A stretch of DNA of 64,000 bases from an uncultured Bacteroidales bacterium (GCA_902779845.1 CACZCZ010000003.1:1-64000), one strand, 5' to 3'; shown: positions 32,514-39,710, counted from the stretch's first letter. Numbers and translations are program-made. Notes: a model not told the origin generated them from the letters alone.

Positions 32514-33931
32514 ATCGGTTCCGTCTTCAAAATAACATGGGTGTGTATCGGTTCTCCTGTCAGATACTTGAGCCCTTCTTCAGGAGCTGATCCATAAAGT
32601 CCCGTGAAAGCTTCGTTGGGTCGGACGTTACCTTCCTCCACCTCATAGTGCGTGCCTCGCTCATCTTCCACTTTGTGAATGTTGAAAACGCTCGAACCGA
32701 TCACGAAGCCGTACTTGTCGGCTTCCATCTGAGCTAATATATCGTGAAACAAATGGTTCAGCCAACAGAAGCGTTCAGGGTTGTTCTTCTTATAATAAGG
32801 TAAGAGATCTTGCAACAAGATAAGATAGTGGAACGAAAGATTTCTATCATGAAGACAATCCTTCTCATTTGGATGAAATGTGAATCGCAAATATTCCATC
32901 ATGTAACGTTCTTCCACATTACGACGCTTCACGGCCAGGTTGTCGTAAGGCTTGGCCGAGTAGCGGATGGTCAACCCCTCGTTGTACAAATGTTCCTTCA
33001 AGTCGTCAGGCACACCTTCACCATATAGAAGCATGGAAATACTACTGGATGACAGATAAACAGGGCGCTTGGCATTGTCGAGAATGTAACGAAGCACACG
33101 CTCCAGTCCTTTAGAATCCGATATACTGTAACGCAAGCTGTCAGCTGTTTGGGCAGAAAATCCCATTCGCTGGATACAGGCATGGAAGAAAGGAGTGTCA
33201 CTGATGGCAGCCGCTTCGCTATAGAGAATCTTGTCACGATGCACGCCCTTCACCAGTTGCAGGATGAGTTTTCCTGTGATGTTGCCATTATGCTGTCCAA
33301 GATAGATGGCCCCCTCATCCATGCCTTGAAGTTCGTTGTAGTGGTATTGTAGATCTTCAGCAGGATATCGTCCACTATTGAAATATTGTGTCAGCAGGCG
33401 GGTGAGCCTTACGGTGTCCATTTGATTCATCAGGTACCACGACCAAACCTCGTAGTCTGCACGTTCTGCAGTGTCGGGTAGCAGTTCGATGGCACGGCTG
33501 GCGTATTTGTGAGAGATGCTGTCAGGTATGTCGTCAGGGTCATCATATTTCTGCCATTCATAGTCATAGTCGTGGGCACAATAGTTGAATGTATAGCTAT
33601 CGGGAATGGCCTGCTCCATCCGTCTCATCAAGTCAAACTTGCGGCGCATCTCTTGCTGGGCTTCGAAAAACTCATCGCCAGTCTTGAAGTGTTTGGGGCT
33701 TACCAAATACTGATACTCATAATGAATGTAAACTTCATATAGATTGCGCCACGCCACTTCGTCTTTCGGATGTATTTGGACAAATTCGTTCCAATAGTTA
33801 TACATACTATCTAACTGCAGGCTGTCAGCCCTATACAGAGTTATGCTCCGATTGATGCGTTCTGTCTGTTGTGCGCCTGCACCTATGAATGTGGTTGCAG
33901 CGAGTATGAGGGTTAATAGCGTTCGTTTCAT
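32447..33931 (-). CDS. Secreted protein of unknown function, possibly helical-repeat
   Basis: The 494-residue protein begins with a signal peptide (RTLLTLILAATTFIGAGAQQ). The remainder is mostly alpha-helical and rich in Tyr, Leu and Glu (LQLDSMYNYWNEFVQIHPKD, EVAWRNLYEVYIHYEYQYLV, KYASRAIELLPDTAERADYE, VWSWYLMNQMDTVRLTRLL). The spacing suggests TPR-like repeats, though none is canonical. Its last residues are encoded by a repeat element. It lies upstream of and close to an ECF sigma gene (38 bp). Its own promoter element is at 34040-34047, so it may be the first gene of the sigma unit. Confidence 0.7.
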   Translation of the reverse strand: MKRTLLTLILAATTFIGAGAQQTERINRSITLYRADSLQLDSMYNYWNEFVQIHPKDEVAWRNLYEVYIHYEYQYLVSPKHFKTGDEFFEAQQEMRRKFDLMRRMEQAIPDSYTFNYCAHDYDYEWQKYDDPDDIPDSISHKYASRAIELLPDTAERADYEVWSWYLMNQMDTVRLTRLLTQYFNSGRYPAEDLQYHYNELQGMDEGAIYLGQHNGNITGKLILQLVKGVHRDKILYSEAAAISDTPFFHACIQRMGFSAQTADSLRYSISDSKGLERVLRYILDNAKRPVYLSSSSISMLLYGEGVPDDLKEHLYNEGLTIRYSAKPYDNLAVKRRNVEERYMMEYLRFTFHPNEKDCLHDRNLSFHYLILLQDLLPYYKKNNPERFCWLNHLFHDILAQMEADKYGFVIGSSVFNIHKVEDERGTHYEVEEGNVRPNEAFTGLYGSAPEEGLKYLTGEPIHTHVILKTEPIEVKSEGVKNRINWSQPSVHQK

Positions 33932-34039
33932 TGTTTTCTGTTTCGTTTTAGTGTTACTGTTTATGGAAAGCAGTGTGACGTCGTTTGCCTTTCTACTACA
34001 GCATACACACGAGACGGGAATCGTTCACGGAAATCACCA

Positions 34040-34047
34040 CAAAAGTA
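34040..34047 (-). promoter_or_regulatory. Promoter -7 element upstream of the 33931 gene
   Basis: TACTTTTG on the minus strand, about 108 bp upstream of the secreted-protein start. The leader is otherwise empty. Confidence 0.5.
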
Positions 34048-34132
34048 CAATCTTTCCAGAGAAAATGCAGACCTTTCCACAATTTCCTTCATTCAGAGAT
34101 GCGTTTTTTCCCTTTTTTCATCCTCTTCCCCC

Positions 34133-34180
34133 TTTTTTCCTCATTTTATGATTATGATTTAGAGAAATGTTGTACTTTTG
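34133..34180 (+). promoter_or_regulatory. Promoter block of the ParE-type TA operon (duplicated at 35060-35105)
   Basis: The block CATTTTATGATTATGATTTA, then GAGAAATGTTGTACTTTTGC, ends in the -7 element TACTTTTG at 34173-34180. It lies 22 bp before the antitoxin start. Nearly the same ~46 bp stand before the second antitoxin gene at 35129. Confidence 0.8.
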
Positions 34181-34202
34181 CAGGCAGAAAAAGGAAAACA
34201 AT

Positions 34203-34481
34203 ATGAGTACTGTCGCATTAAATGGCCTGTTTGAATACATCACGAATTCTCTTTCAGAGGAAGAGTTGAAGTGGTTGGTTGCAGAACTAAATACAGTTAC
34301 CTCCAAGTCCCACAGGAAGTTGGAGCCATATACTATGGAAGAGATCAATGCCCGCATAGATGAATCAGAGCGGCAGATAGCAGCAGGAGAGTGCAGCACA
34401 ACGGACGATGTGTTCAGCAGAATACGCAGAAAGTATGAAAAGAAAGCTGCAGGACAATTAGAAGAGGCTTTGGCTGTATGA
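34203..34481 (+). CDS. Putative antitoxin of a ParE/RelE-type pair
   Basis: The 92-residue protein reads MSTVALNGLFEYITNSLSEE and ELKWLVAELNTV near the N-terminus and EPYTMEEINARIDESERQIA near residue 50, followed by a basic end. It overlaps the toxin gene by 4 bp (ATGA), the typical antitoxin-first layout. A YefM/Axe-like fold is not evident, so the call rests on size, order, coupling and the toxin downstream. ATG 34203 is preferred because the promoter -7 element is at 34173. Confidence 0.8.
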   Translation: MSTVALNGLFEYITNSLSEEELKWLVAELNTVTSKSHRKLEPYTMEEINARIDESERQIAAGECSTTDDVFSRIRRKYEKKAAGQLEEALAV

Positions 34482-34789
34482 ATGTAGAATGGACAAAACA
34501 GGCAGAACGGGCTCTTGATGAAGCTGTAGATTATGTGTTTGAAGAGTATGGATGGGATGCCTGTGATAGATTTCTCTTTCGGGTGCATCATGCAGCACAG
34601 TTATTGGAGGACCACCCTCACCTTGGCCCAGAAGAGCCTTTGCTCTCAGAACGCCAAGTGAAATATCGCAGTGTCGTGGTAGGGCATCTGAACAAGATTG
34701 TCTATTGTATTCTCGATAATCATATTTCAATTGTAGACTTCTGGGACACTCGTCGTGAACCAGAAGCATTGGCCGCACAAGTGGATTAA
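34478..34789 (+). CDS. ParE/RelE-superfamily toxin
   Basis: This 103-residue protein of the ParE/RelE fold has VEWTKQAERALDEAVDYVFE at the N-terminus (the characteristic W-x-x-x-A-x-x-x-L helix). Then come LEDHPHLGPEEPLLSERQVK and the strand run YRSVVVGHLNKIVYCILDNH and ISIVDFWDTRREPEAL. The DFWDTRR end matches the conserved C-terminal strand and basic residues of this family. Members inhibit gyrase (ParE) or cleave mRNA on the ribosome (RelE); which applies here is unclear. Its tail codons are shared with the remnant near 29632. Confidence 0.88.
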   Translation: MNVEWTKQAERALDEAVDYVFEEYGWDACDRFLFRVHHAAQLLEDHPHLGPEEPLLSERQVKYRSVVVGHLNKIVYCILDNHISIVDFWDTRREPEALAAQVD

Positions 34790-34919
34790 GCCCCACACAA
34801 GTGCCCTGTGCTGACATTGCTTCTATGACGCCTCTAAACGAGTTCGCATCTGCAGAATGTCCTGGACATTGCTGACGATACTGATGAGGCCATAGTTCCC
34901 TGCAAGCAGGTCGTAGCGA
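34773..34919. repeat. Composite of two copied gene tails
   Basis: Positions 34773-34892 copy 29636-29754 (the tail block of the two-pass membrane protein gene and the ParE tail). Positions 34892-34919 copy 31241-31267 (the end of the gene at 31240). The two pieces are joined at TTCCCTGCA/TGGCCATAG without a spacer. Confidence 0.88.
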
Positions 34920-34957
34920 AGCTCATCGGCGATATATGTGAACTCTTTTTGCGTCAT
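34823..34957 (-). CDS. Chimeric 44-residue ORF made of two gene tails
   Basis: On the minus strand from ATG 34957 the frame reads MTQKEFTYIADELRYDLLAGN, then YGLISIVSNVQDILQMRTRL and EAS-stop. The first half ends like the gene at 31240 (IRYDLLAGN-stop there). The second half equals the end of the gene at 29685 (GLISIVSNVQDILQM...). The original stop of the first is lost, so both tails are in one frame. Upstream a TATATTTTG motif near 34990 could be a promoter. Whether it is expressed is unknown. Confidence 0.45.
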   Translation of the reverse strand: MTQKEFTYIADELRYDLLAGNYGLISIVSNVQDILQMRTRLEAS

Positions 34958-35059
34958 TACACTTATATAACGAACAAGCTCCTGCAAAATATACAAGAAA
35001 TAACGACTTTTTTCACGCTACGCTATCTTTTTCTTCATTTTCCCCCCTCATCCCTTCTT

Positions 35060-35105
35060 TTTTCTTCATTTTATGATTATGATTTAGAGAATTGTTGTAC
35101 TTTTG
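35060..35105 (+). promoter_or_regulatory. Duplicated TA promoter block
   Basis: It matches 34133-34180 at nearly every base, including ATTTTATGATTATGATTTAG and the -7 element TACTTTTG (35098-35105), and lies 23 bp before the antitoxin start. Confidence 0.8.
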
Positions 35106-35128
35106 CGGCAAGTAACAAAAACAATAGT

Positions 35129-35344
35129 ATGCAAGCAGCCACTTTAACCCCAACCCAACAGCATTTGCTCAAGCTGTTTTCTTTCAACAACAGTGAGGCT
35201 TTTGCTCGTGAAATACAAATGGTGCTCACCAAGCACTTTCAGGCTCTTCTTGATGCTGAGGCTGACAAACTCTGGGACGAGGGTATCCTGAATCAAGAGC
35301 GTCTTGATGCAATGCGTTTCGAGGACTTCCATGCAAAGAAGTGA
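35129..35344 (+). CDS. Putative antitoxin of a PIN-type pair
   Basis: The 71-residue protein reads MQAATLTPTQQHLLKLFSFN and NSEAFAREIQMVLTKHFQAL, followed by DAEADKLWDEGILNQERLDA. This resembles the short helical antitoxin-like proteins that precede PIN-domain toxins in Bacteroidales (pattern of an alpha-helical L-x-x-x-x-x-F domain ending in DKLWDEG). ATG 35129 is chosen over an earlier start because the promoter element is at 35098. The toxin gene downstream is broken (35352-35471). Confidence 0.7.
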   Translation: MQAATLTPTQQHLLKLFSFNNSEAFAREIQMVLTKHFQALLDAEADKLWDEGILNQERLDAMRFEDFHAKK

Positions 35345-35351
35345 TTATTGA

Positions 35352-35471
35352 GCAGTAGCTGCCAATGCTCATTTTATTGTTACTGATGATCATCATTATA
35401 ATGTACTCTTAGGAATGGAGTTCCCAAAAGTGTCGATCATTAAGCTGGATTCGATGATGAATCTCCTATAA
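35352..35471 (+). pseudogene. Remnant of a PIN-family toxin C-terminus
   Basis: Beginning 8 bp after the antitoxin stop, the + strand reads AVAANAHFIVTDDHHYNVLL and then GMEFPKVSIIKLDSMMNLL-stop. The A-x-x-x-V-T-D-D-x-x-x-x-x-L and FPKV-x-I-I blocks are the C-terminal core of PIN toxins of the COG1569 type. The frame has no start and the N-terminal ~90 residues, with the first catalytic Asp, are gone. An orphaned antitoxin remains upstream. Confidence 0.8.
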
Positions 35472-35513
35472 AGGTTGATGCACAGAGGACAACAAATGTG
35501 AAGAGGATGCATT

Positions 35514-35542
35514 AAAAAGGGGAGCGTGAAACGCCCCCCTTT
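35514..35542 (-). terminator. Terminator of lpdA
   Basis: AAAAGGGGAGCGT and ACGCCCCCCTTT form a stem with a GAA loop about 20 bp after the lpdA stop on the minus strand. On the other strand it could also end the TA unit. Confidence 0.75.
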
Positions 35543-35561
35543 ATATGTTGTTTTTGTGAGG

Positions 35562-36905
35562 TTAGTTGACCTCGATGAGGACTTCGGAGAGGGTGGGATG
35601 GATGTGTACCGTCTCACGGAGTTGGCGCAGGGTGGCGCCGAGGGTGATGTAGGCCGTCACCTCCTGCACGAGGTCGGCAGCATGGGCTCCGAAGATGTGG
35701 GCGCTGAGGATGCGGCCCTCGCCGGGTTCGGTGCACAGCTTCACCATGCCCTCTGTCTCGTTCATCGCCAAAGCCTTTCCGTTGGCGCGGTAGAAGGATT
35801 TGTGACACTCATAGGGTGTGCCCTGTTCCTTTAGCTGGTCCTCGCTGGGGCCTACGCAGGCGGCTTCGGGTGTGGTGAAGATGGCGGCGGGCATCACGTC
35901 GAAACGGATGTGGTCCTCGATGCCGAGGATGCGGTTCACAACGTGTAAGCCCTGCATCTCGGCGGCGTGAGCCAGCATCTGACGCCCGTTGACATCGCCG
36001 ATGGCGTAGAGGTGAGGAGAATTAGAAAATGTGAAATTAAGAGAATTAGAAGGGGCTGGAGCATCGCCTTTCTTATTTTCTTCATTTCTTATTTTCTTCA
36101 CTTCATAGTGCTCATCGACGGGGATGGCACCGTTGCGCTGGAGGGTGATGCCGAGGGCTTCGAGGTTCAGCCCCTCTGTGCGCGGCTTGCGCCCTGTGGC
36201 TACCAGAATGATGTCGGCAGCGACGCTGTCAGTCTGTCCCTTCTTGTTTTCGAAGAACACTTGGCCGTCGGCAATCTGCTTCACGCCACATTGCAGGTTG
36301 AAGGTAATCCCCTCTTTCTCCATCTGTTTGCGCAGACGCTTGGCGATGTCGCTGTCGAGGGCAGGCAGACACTCCTTGAGGAACTCAATGACCGTCACCT
36401 CAGCGCCAAAGCGGTTGAAGACGCTGGCGAACTCCATCCCGATGACGCCGGCACCGATGATGCAGAGGCGCTTGGGGAGGGTGTCCAGGTTCAAGAGACC
36501 GGTGGAATCGACCACATTGGGGCTCTCGATGCCCGGCACGGGAATCAGCTTGCTGTCGGAACCGGTGGCAATGATGATGTTGTCGGCAGTGAAGGTTTCG
36601 TCGCTGACACGAACGGTGTGGGCATCGACGAAGGAGGCTTTGCCGCGCACCAGCGTGATGTTGGGGTGGGTGAGGAGTGTCTCTATTCCGCTGCGCAGTT
36701 GCTCCACCACTTGCGGTTGCCGCTCGATAGCCTCCTCGAAGGACACCGAGTGGACGAAGGTCTTGGTAGGGATACAGCCCACGTTGAGGCAGGTGCCTCC
36801 GACATGTTCCTGCTCGAAGATGGTGACTTGAAGTCCGTGCTGTGCGGCGTGGAGGGCGGTCTTGTAGCCCCCGGGGCCTGCTCCGATGATGATAAGTTGT
36901 GACAT
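35562..36905 (-). CDS. lpdA: Dihydrolipoyl dehydrogenase
   Basis: This E3 flavoenzyme reoxidises the lipoyl arm of GcvH and of 2-oxoacid dehydrogenases. FAD-binding IIGAGPGGYKTALHAAQHG, the redox disulfide GGTCLNVGCIPTK (about 38-50), the NAD-binding IIGAGVIGMEFASVFNRFG and the C-terminal active-site HIHPTLSEV (His-Glu) are all present. ATG 36905 is preferred; the promoter element lies at 36933-36940. Residues about 267-296 (KIRNEENKKGDAPAPSNSLN...) interrupt the normal run between DEHYEV and LYAIGDVNGRQM. They are encoded by a repeat found also in gcvPB, so LpdA carries an in-frame insertion of about 27 residues in a surface loop. Confidence 0.95.
   Translation of the reverse strand: MSQLIIIGAGPGGYKTALHAAQHGLQVTIFEQEHVGGTCLNVGCIPTKTFVHSVSFEEAIERQPQVVEQLRSGIETLLTHPNITLVRGKASFVDAHTVRVSDETFTADNIIIATGSDSKLIPVPGIESPNVVDSTGLLNLDTLPKRLCIIGAGVIGMEFASVFNRFGAEVTVIEFLKECLPALDSDIAKRLRKQMEKEGITFNLQCGVKQIADGQVFFENKKGQTDSVAADIILVATGRKPRTEGLNLEALGITLQRNGAIPVDEHYEVKKIRNEENKKGDAPAPSNSLNFTFSNSPHLYAIGDVNGRQMLAHAAEMQGLHVVNRILGIEDHIRFDVMPAAIFTTPEAACVGPSEDQLKEQGTPYECHKSFYRANGKALAMNETEGMVKLCTEPGEGRILSAHIFGAHAADLVQEVTAYITLGATLRQLRETVHIHPTLSEVLIEVN
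36017..36104. repeat. In-frame element in lpdA, homologous to the one in gcvPB
   Basis: The + strand reads GAGAATTAGAAAATGTGAAA, then TTAAGAGAATTAGAAG, then a short GC-rich centre and TTCTTATTTTCTTCATTTC. It is nearly identical over about 83 bp to 43845-43930, with differences mainly in the centre. Arms are purine-rich against pyrimidine-rich (imperfect inverted repeat). Confidence 0.92.
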
Positions 36906-36932
36906 AAACGATGATTGCCTGGTTTGTTGGCA

Positions 36933-36940
36933 CAAAGGTA
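36933..36940 (-). promoter_or_regulatory. Promoter -7 element of lpdA
   Basis: TACCTTTG on the minus strand, 27 bp upstream of ATG 36905. A TTG at 36961-36963 (minus strand) stands 20 bp further upstream, fitting the -33 element. Confidence 0.8.
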
Positions 36941-37035
36941 CAAATCAATGACTTTGTCGCCAAATGAAAGGAGGTTTTTTTAGCGCTGAACTCATATTTA
37001 TAGGTGTAATCTTTGGTCATTCAACAAATAACGTA

Positions 37036-37043
37036 TAAATTTG
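37036..37043 (+). promoter_or_regulatory. Promoter -7 element of the 37083 lipoprotein gene
   Basis: TAAATTTG matches TAnnTTTG, 39 bp upstream of the start. Confidence 0.7.
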
Positions 37044-37082
37044 TGCCGTTTTTAACTTTAATCATCAAAAATTTTAATTAAA

Positions 37083-38057
37083 ATGAAAAGCGTAAAATTC
37101 TTTTCTCTGTTAGTATTGGCAATGGCTGCTGGTCTGGCCTTCTCTTCATGTAGCAAGGACAATGACGGCGGCAGCGGTAGCGGAATCCTCCCTCCCGCAG
37201 TTAAACCTCAGACACCTGCCGATGCCCGCTATGTCATCACAGACATGAGCAGCGACATCGATTTCATTGAACTCACAAAAGACATGCATTATATTGTGTC
37301 TGAGTCAGATTCCTACATGACCAAGTCCGATGCCGAGCCACGTATCGTCGAAGGTATATACACCATCAAGGACGGTGTTTACTACCTCGAGGGCTGGGGT
37401 ACCATGGTTATTAGAACTGTGGAAGAGGGCGTTGAGCTCGATGTGACACCTATAGGCGCCACACAGGCTGTTACCCTGACGGCTGAATACGAAGAGCCTA
37501 TCATCACTGACAATAATGCAAAGAAGCTTTGCAAGTCATGGATGTACAAAGCATTTAACATCAAGATGCGTATATTCTTGAAGAAGTTCGATAAGGATTA
37601 TACCCCGCAGGAGATGCAGCAAATGCCGGCAGATATCAAGGCATTCATGTTAAGTGCTGTTCCGGCAGCAATGCGTCCGGCCATTGAGGAAATGGATTTT
37701 GGAGAAATCGCTCATTCGATTGACATGGAAGGCTTCGACATGAAGCGTACCTTCACCACCTACGGCACCGTTGTAGGTCAGAACGAGAGACGTACTGAAA
37801 TTGACTACTGGCGTTGGTACGACCAGAAGAACGGTATTATCTGGATTGGACATAATCTGGACAGATTTGAAAATCTCGGTGATAAAGAGGTTGAGTCAAT
37901 TTTTGCTGTCAGCTACCGCGGCACTCAGCTTTGCCTCACCTTGGCAGGTTTCGATATGCAAACCATGATGGGGGTTCAATTACCTGATATCCTAAAGAAT
38001 CTCCTGGATGCAAGCATGGACTTCAGCGCAGCCATGATATTCGATCCTGCTAAGTAA
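37083..38057 (+). CDS. Surface lipoprotein of unknown function
   Basis: The 324-residue product has a lipoprotein signal (LVLAMAAGLAFSSC; Cys about 23). The acidic/Gly start of the mature protein (SKDNDGGSGSG) suits outer-surface export. The rest is a soluble domain of unknown family. A beta-rich part (YVITDMSSDIDFIELTKDMH, YLEGWGTMVIRTVEEGVELD) resembles DUF4923/lipocalin-like proteins only loosely. A helical part follows (EMQQMPADIKAFMLSAVPAA). The terminator at 38081-38114 closes a single-gene unit. It stands between lpdA and the TA cluster. Confidence 0.75.
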   Translation: MKSVKFFSLLVLAMAAGLAFSSCSKDNDGGSGSGILPPAVKPQTPADARYVITDMSSDIDFIELTKDMHYIVSESDSYMTKSDAEPRIVEGIYTIKDGVYYLEGWGTMVIRTVEEGVELDVTPIGATQAVTLTAEYEEPIITDNNAKKLCKSWMYKAFNIKMRIFLKKFDKDYTPQEMQQMPADIKAFMLSAVPAAMRPAIEEMDFGEIAHSIDMEGFDMKRTFTTYGTVVGQNERRTEIDYWRWYDQKNGIIWIGHNLDRFENLGDKEVESIFAVSYRGTQLCLTLAGFDMQTMMGVQLPDILKNLLDASMDFSAAMIFDPAK

Positions 38058-38080
38058 GCAGACTTTTCGATTCCAAATAG

Positions 38081-38114
38081 AAAAGGGGCCTTGCCAATTG
38101 GCAAAGCCCCTTTC
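38081..38114 (+). terminator. Rho-independent terminator
   Basis: AAAAGGGGCCTTGCC, loop AATT, GGCAAAGCCCCTTT, then CTTAATG: a strong hairpin 24 bp after the lipoprotein stop. Confidence 0.85.
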
Positions 38115-38135
38115 TTAATGTCGAAGAGTTAGGGA

Positions 38136-38391
38136 TTAGTCTTCATGGAAGAGTTGGGGGAAGTAGATGGTGGATTTGCCGATACGAAGTGCACCCTTGC
38201 ACCCATAAAGGCGACTTTCCATTGTTTGTATCCTTCCATTTCAGCAGGCGGTCGTAGATTTTACGTTTGAATACTCTGCCAGTATCCACATCATATTTTT
38301 TTGCAAGGATAACGCTTTCATTCATTTCTTCAAAATTTATTTGAGTGTTTTTCCCGAAATCCTCAAAATTTAGGGTAATGTGATAGTGCAC
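38136..38391 (-). pseudogene. Truncated AAA-family ATPase with frameshift
   Basis: From ATG 38391 the minus strand has TGRVFKRKIYDRLLKWKDTN and NGKSPLWVQG, the N-terminal lead-in of the Bacteroidales AAA ATPases that carry a DUF4143 C-terminal domain. After the frame shifts by one base near 38195, the other frame gives GALRIGKSTIYFPQLF-stop (stop at 38136), which contains the Walker A motif (G-x-x-x-x-G-K-S-T). The rest, about 350 residues, is missing. The gene is clearly dead. Confidence 0.75.
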
Positions 38392-38515
38392 GACGCTGGT
38401 ATCGCCCCGATAAATACTGAAGCTTTATACAGAATTAATCATCATGAAAAGAAGGGAATGATAGTAAAATAGTTATTTTTCTTGAAAAATGTTTGGCTGT
38501 TCGTAGTAATATTAC

Positions 38516-38523
38516 TACCTTTG
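38516..38523 (+). promoter_or_regulatory. Promoter -7 element of hicAB
   Basis: TACCTTTG, 14-15 bp upstream of ATG 38538. Confidence 0.75.
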
Positions 38524-38537
38524 CGGCAGAAAACATA

Positions 38538-38747
38538 ATGAAAGTTCTTATGAAAGTGATTAAAGCTAGAAAGATCCTGAAGGCGTTGAAAGATGACGGA
38601 TGGATACTCAAGCATCAGGTAGGGAGTCATGCCCAATATGTTCACCCAACTAAACCAGGAAAAGTTACAATTAATGGCACTGGCAACGATGACGTGTATG
38701 GTGATCTTCTGAAAAGCATTGAAGAGCAATCGGGGCTGGAGTTTTAA
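38538..38747 (+). CDS. hicA: HicA-type mRNA interferase toxin
   Basis: This small double-stranded-RNA-binding-like toxin shows KARKILKALKDDGWILKHQV, the catalytic GSHAQYVHPTKPGKVTI and the closing GDLLKSIEEQSGL. The G-S-H motif carries the catalytic His. ATG 38538 is chosen because the promoter lies at 38516; ATG 38550 is a possible alternative. It precedes hicB by about 125 bp, with no overlap. Family knowledge: HicA cleaves mRNA and is neutralised by HicB. Confidence 0.92.
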   Translation: MKVLMKVIKARKILKALKDDGWILKHQVGSHAQYVHPTKPGKVTINGTGNDDVYGDLLKSIEEQSGLEF

Positions 38748-38872
38748 TAAACTTCTTCCCCACTACTAATAATACTTCCACGATTCGAATATCGAGGTTG
38801 TTCAAATTGGCAGCAAAGAGTTCAAATGATTCTTGCCACTCTATAAAAAGAAAGCTACAAAGACATTATATT

Positions 38873-39280
38873 ATGGCAACCGTTATTATGAACACCGCAC
38901 GTACCGAAAACGGGTATAGTTGCGCTTGCGACCTTCTCCCTGGGTGGGTTGTCGCATGCTCAGGCGACTTTGAGCAGTTCAAGAAAGAAGTCGAAGATAG
39001 TATCAAGTTTTATGTTGACTGTGCAAAAGAGGACGGTGACGAATATCCTGCAGTGTTTGACGGGGAATATGAAATCATCTACAAGTTCAATGTTCAGTCG
39101 CTCCTAGATTTTTACAGAGGGATATTTTCTTTCTCATCTCTGGAAGCTATTACAGGAATCAACCAAAAACAACTTGCACACTATGCTTCAGGCATCAGCA
39201 GGCCACGACCTAAGCAGGCTCAGAAGATAGCAGAAGGTCTGCATCGATTGGCACACGAAATGATGGTGGTAACGGTATAG
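38873..39280 (+). CDS. hicB: HicB-type antitoxin
   Basis: The 135-residue product has an N-terminal partial RNase H-like HicB domain (TARTENGYSCACDLLPGWVV, AKEDGDEYPAVFDGEYEIIY). The C-terminal helix-turn-helix (SLEAITGINQKQLAHYASGI, SRPRPKQAQKIAEGLHRLAH) would let the complex repress its own promoter. ATG 38873 gives MATVIMNTARTENGYS. The order toxin-first is usual for hicAB. A terminator-like hairpin follows at 39319-39346. Confidence 0.88.
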   Translation: MATVIMNTARTENGYSCACDLLPGWVVACSGDFEQFKKEVEDSIKFYVDCAKEDGDEYPAVFDGEYEIIYKFNVQSLLDFYRGIFSFSSLEAITGINQKQLAHYASGISRPRPKQAQKIAEGLHRLAHEMMVVTV

Positions 39281-39318
39281 AAAAAAAGGAACCATTTATT
39301 AATTCCGTTCTTTATTTA

Positions 39319-39346
39319 AAGGAGCATCCACATCGGGTGCTCCTTC
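39319..39346 (+). terminator. Terminator after hicB
   Basis: AAGGAGCATCC, loop ACATC, GGGTGCTCCTT: a stable hairpin 38 bp after the hicB stop, followed by CTTCG. Confidence 0.75.
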
Positions 39347-39710
39347 TTCGATTGTGCAATTATGTTTTCATTGGACTCAGACAAATACGCGAGCTGGTGC
39401 CGAGCGATCTTTCAATGATTCGTTTGCAAATATAGTGCATATTCTTCAATCTTGCCCAACTTCTTATGCTAAAATGCAGCATTAAATATCGAGAAATACT
39501 TAGGACTAGGCAGTTCCGAGGCCTCTGGGTCTAAGCCTGCGGACTGTGGCGCTCTACTATCGGACTTCAAAAAAAATCGAATAGTAACGACACAGGTTGA
39601 ATCAGGAAGAAAGTACACTCGCAAGAGTGATTAAATCTTTTGTGCCAGCCCTGTTGGTTTAGTTTTTTATTAGAAGTTTTTAAACCAACATAGTCCCGCT
39701 CTTTAGTGGC

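Larger units (their letters stand above)
34790..35128. other. Stretch between TA genes
   Basis: It holds the joined gene tails, the 44-codon chimeric ORF on the minus strand (34823-34957) and the duplicated promoter block for the antitoxin at 35129. I see nothing else. Confidence 0.7.
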
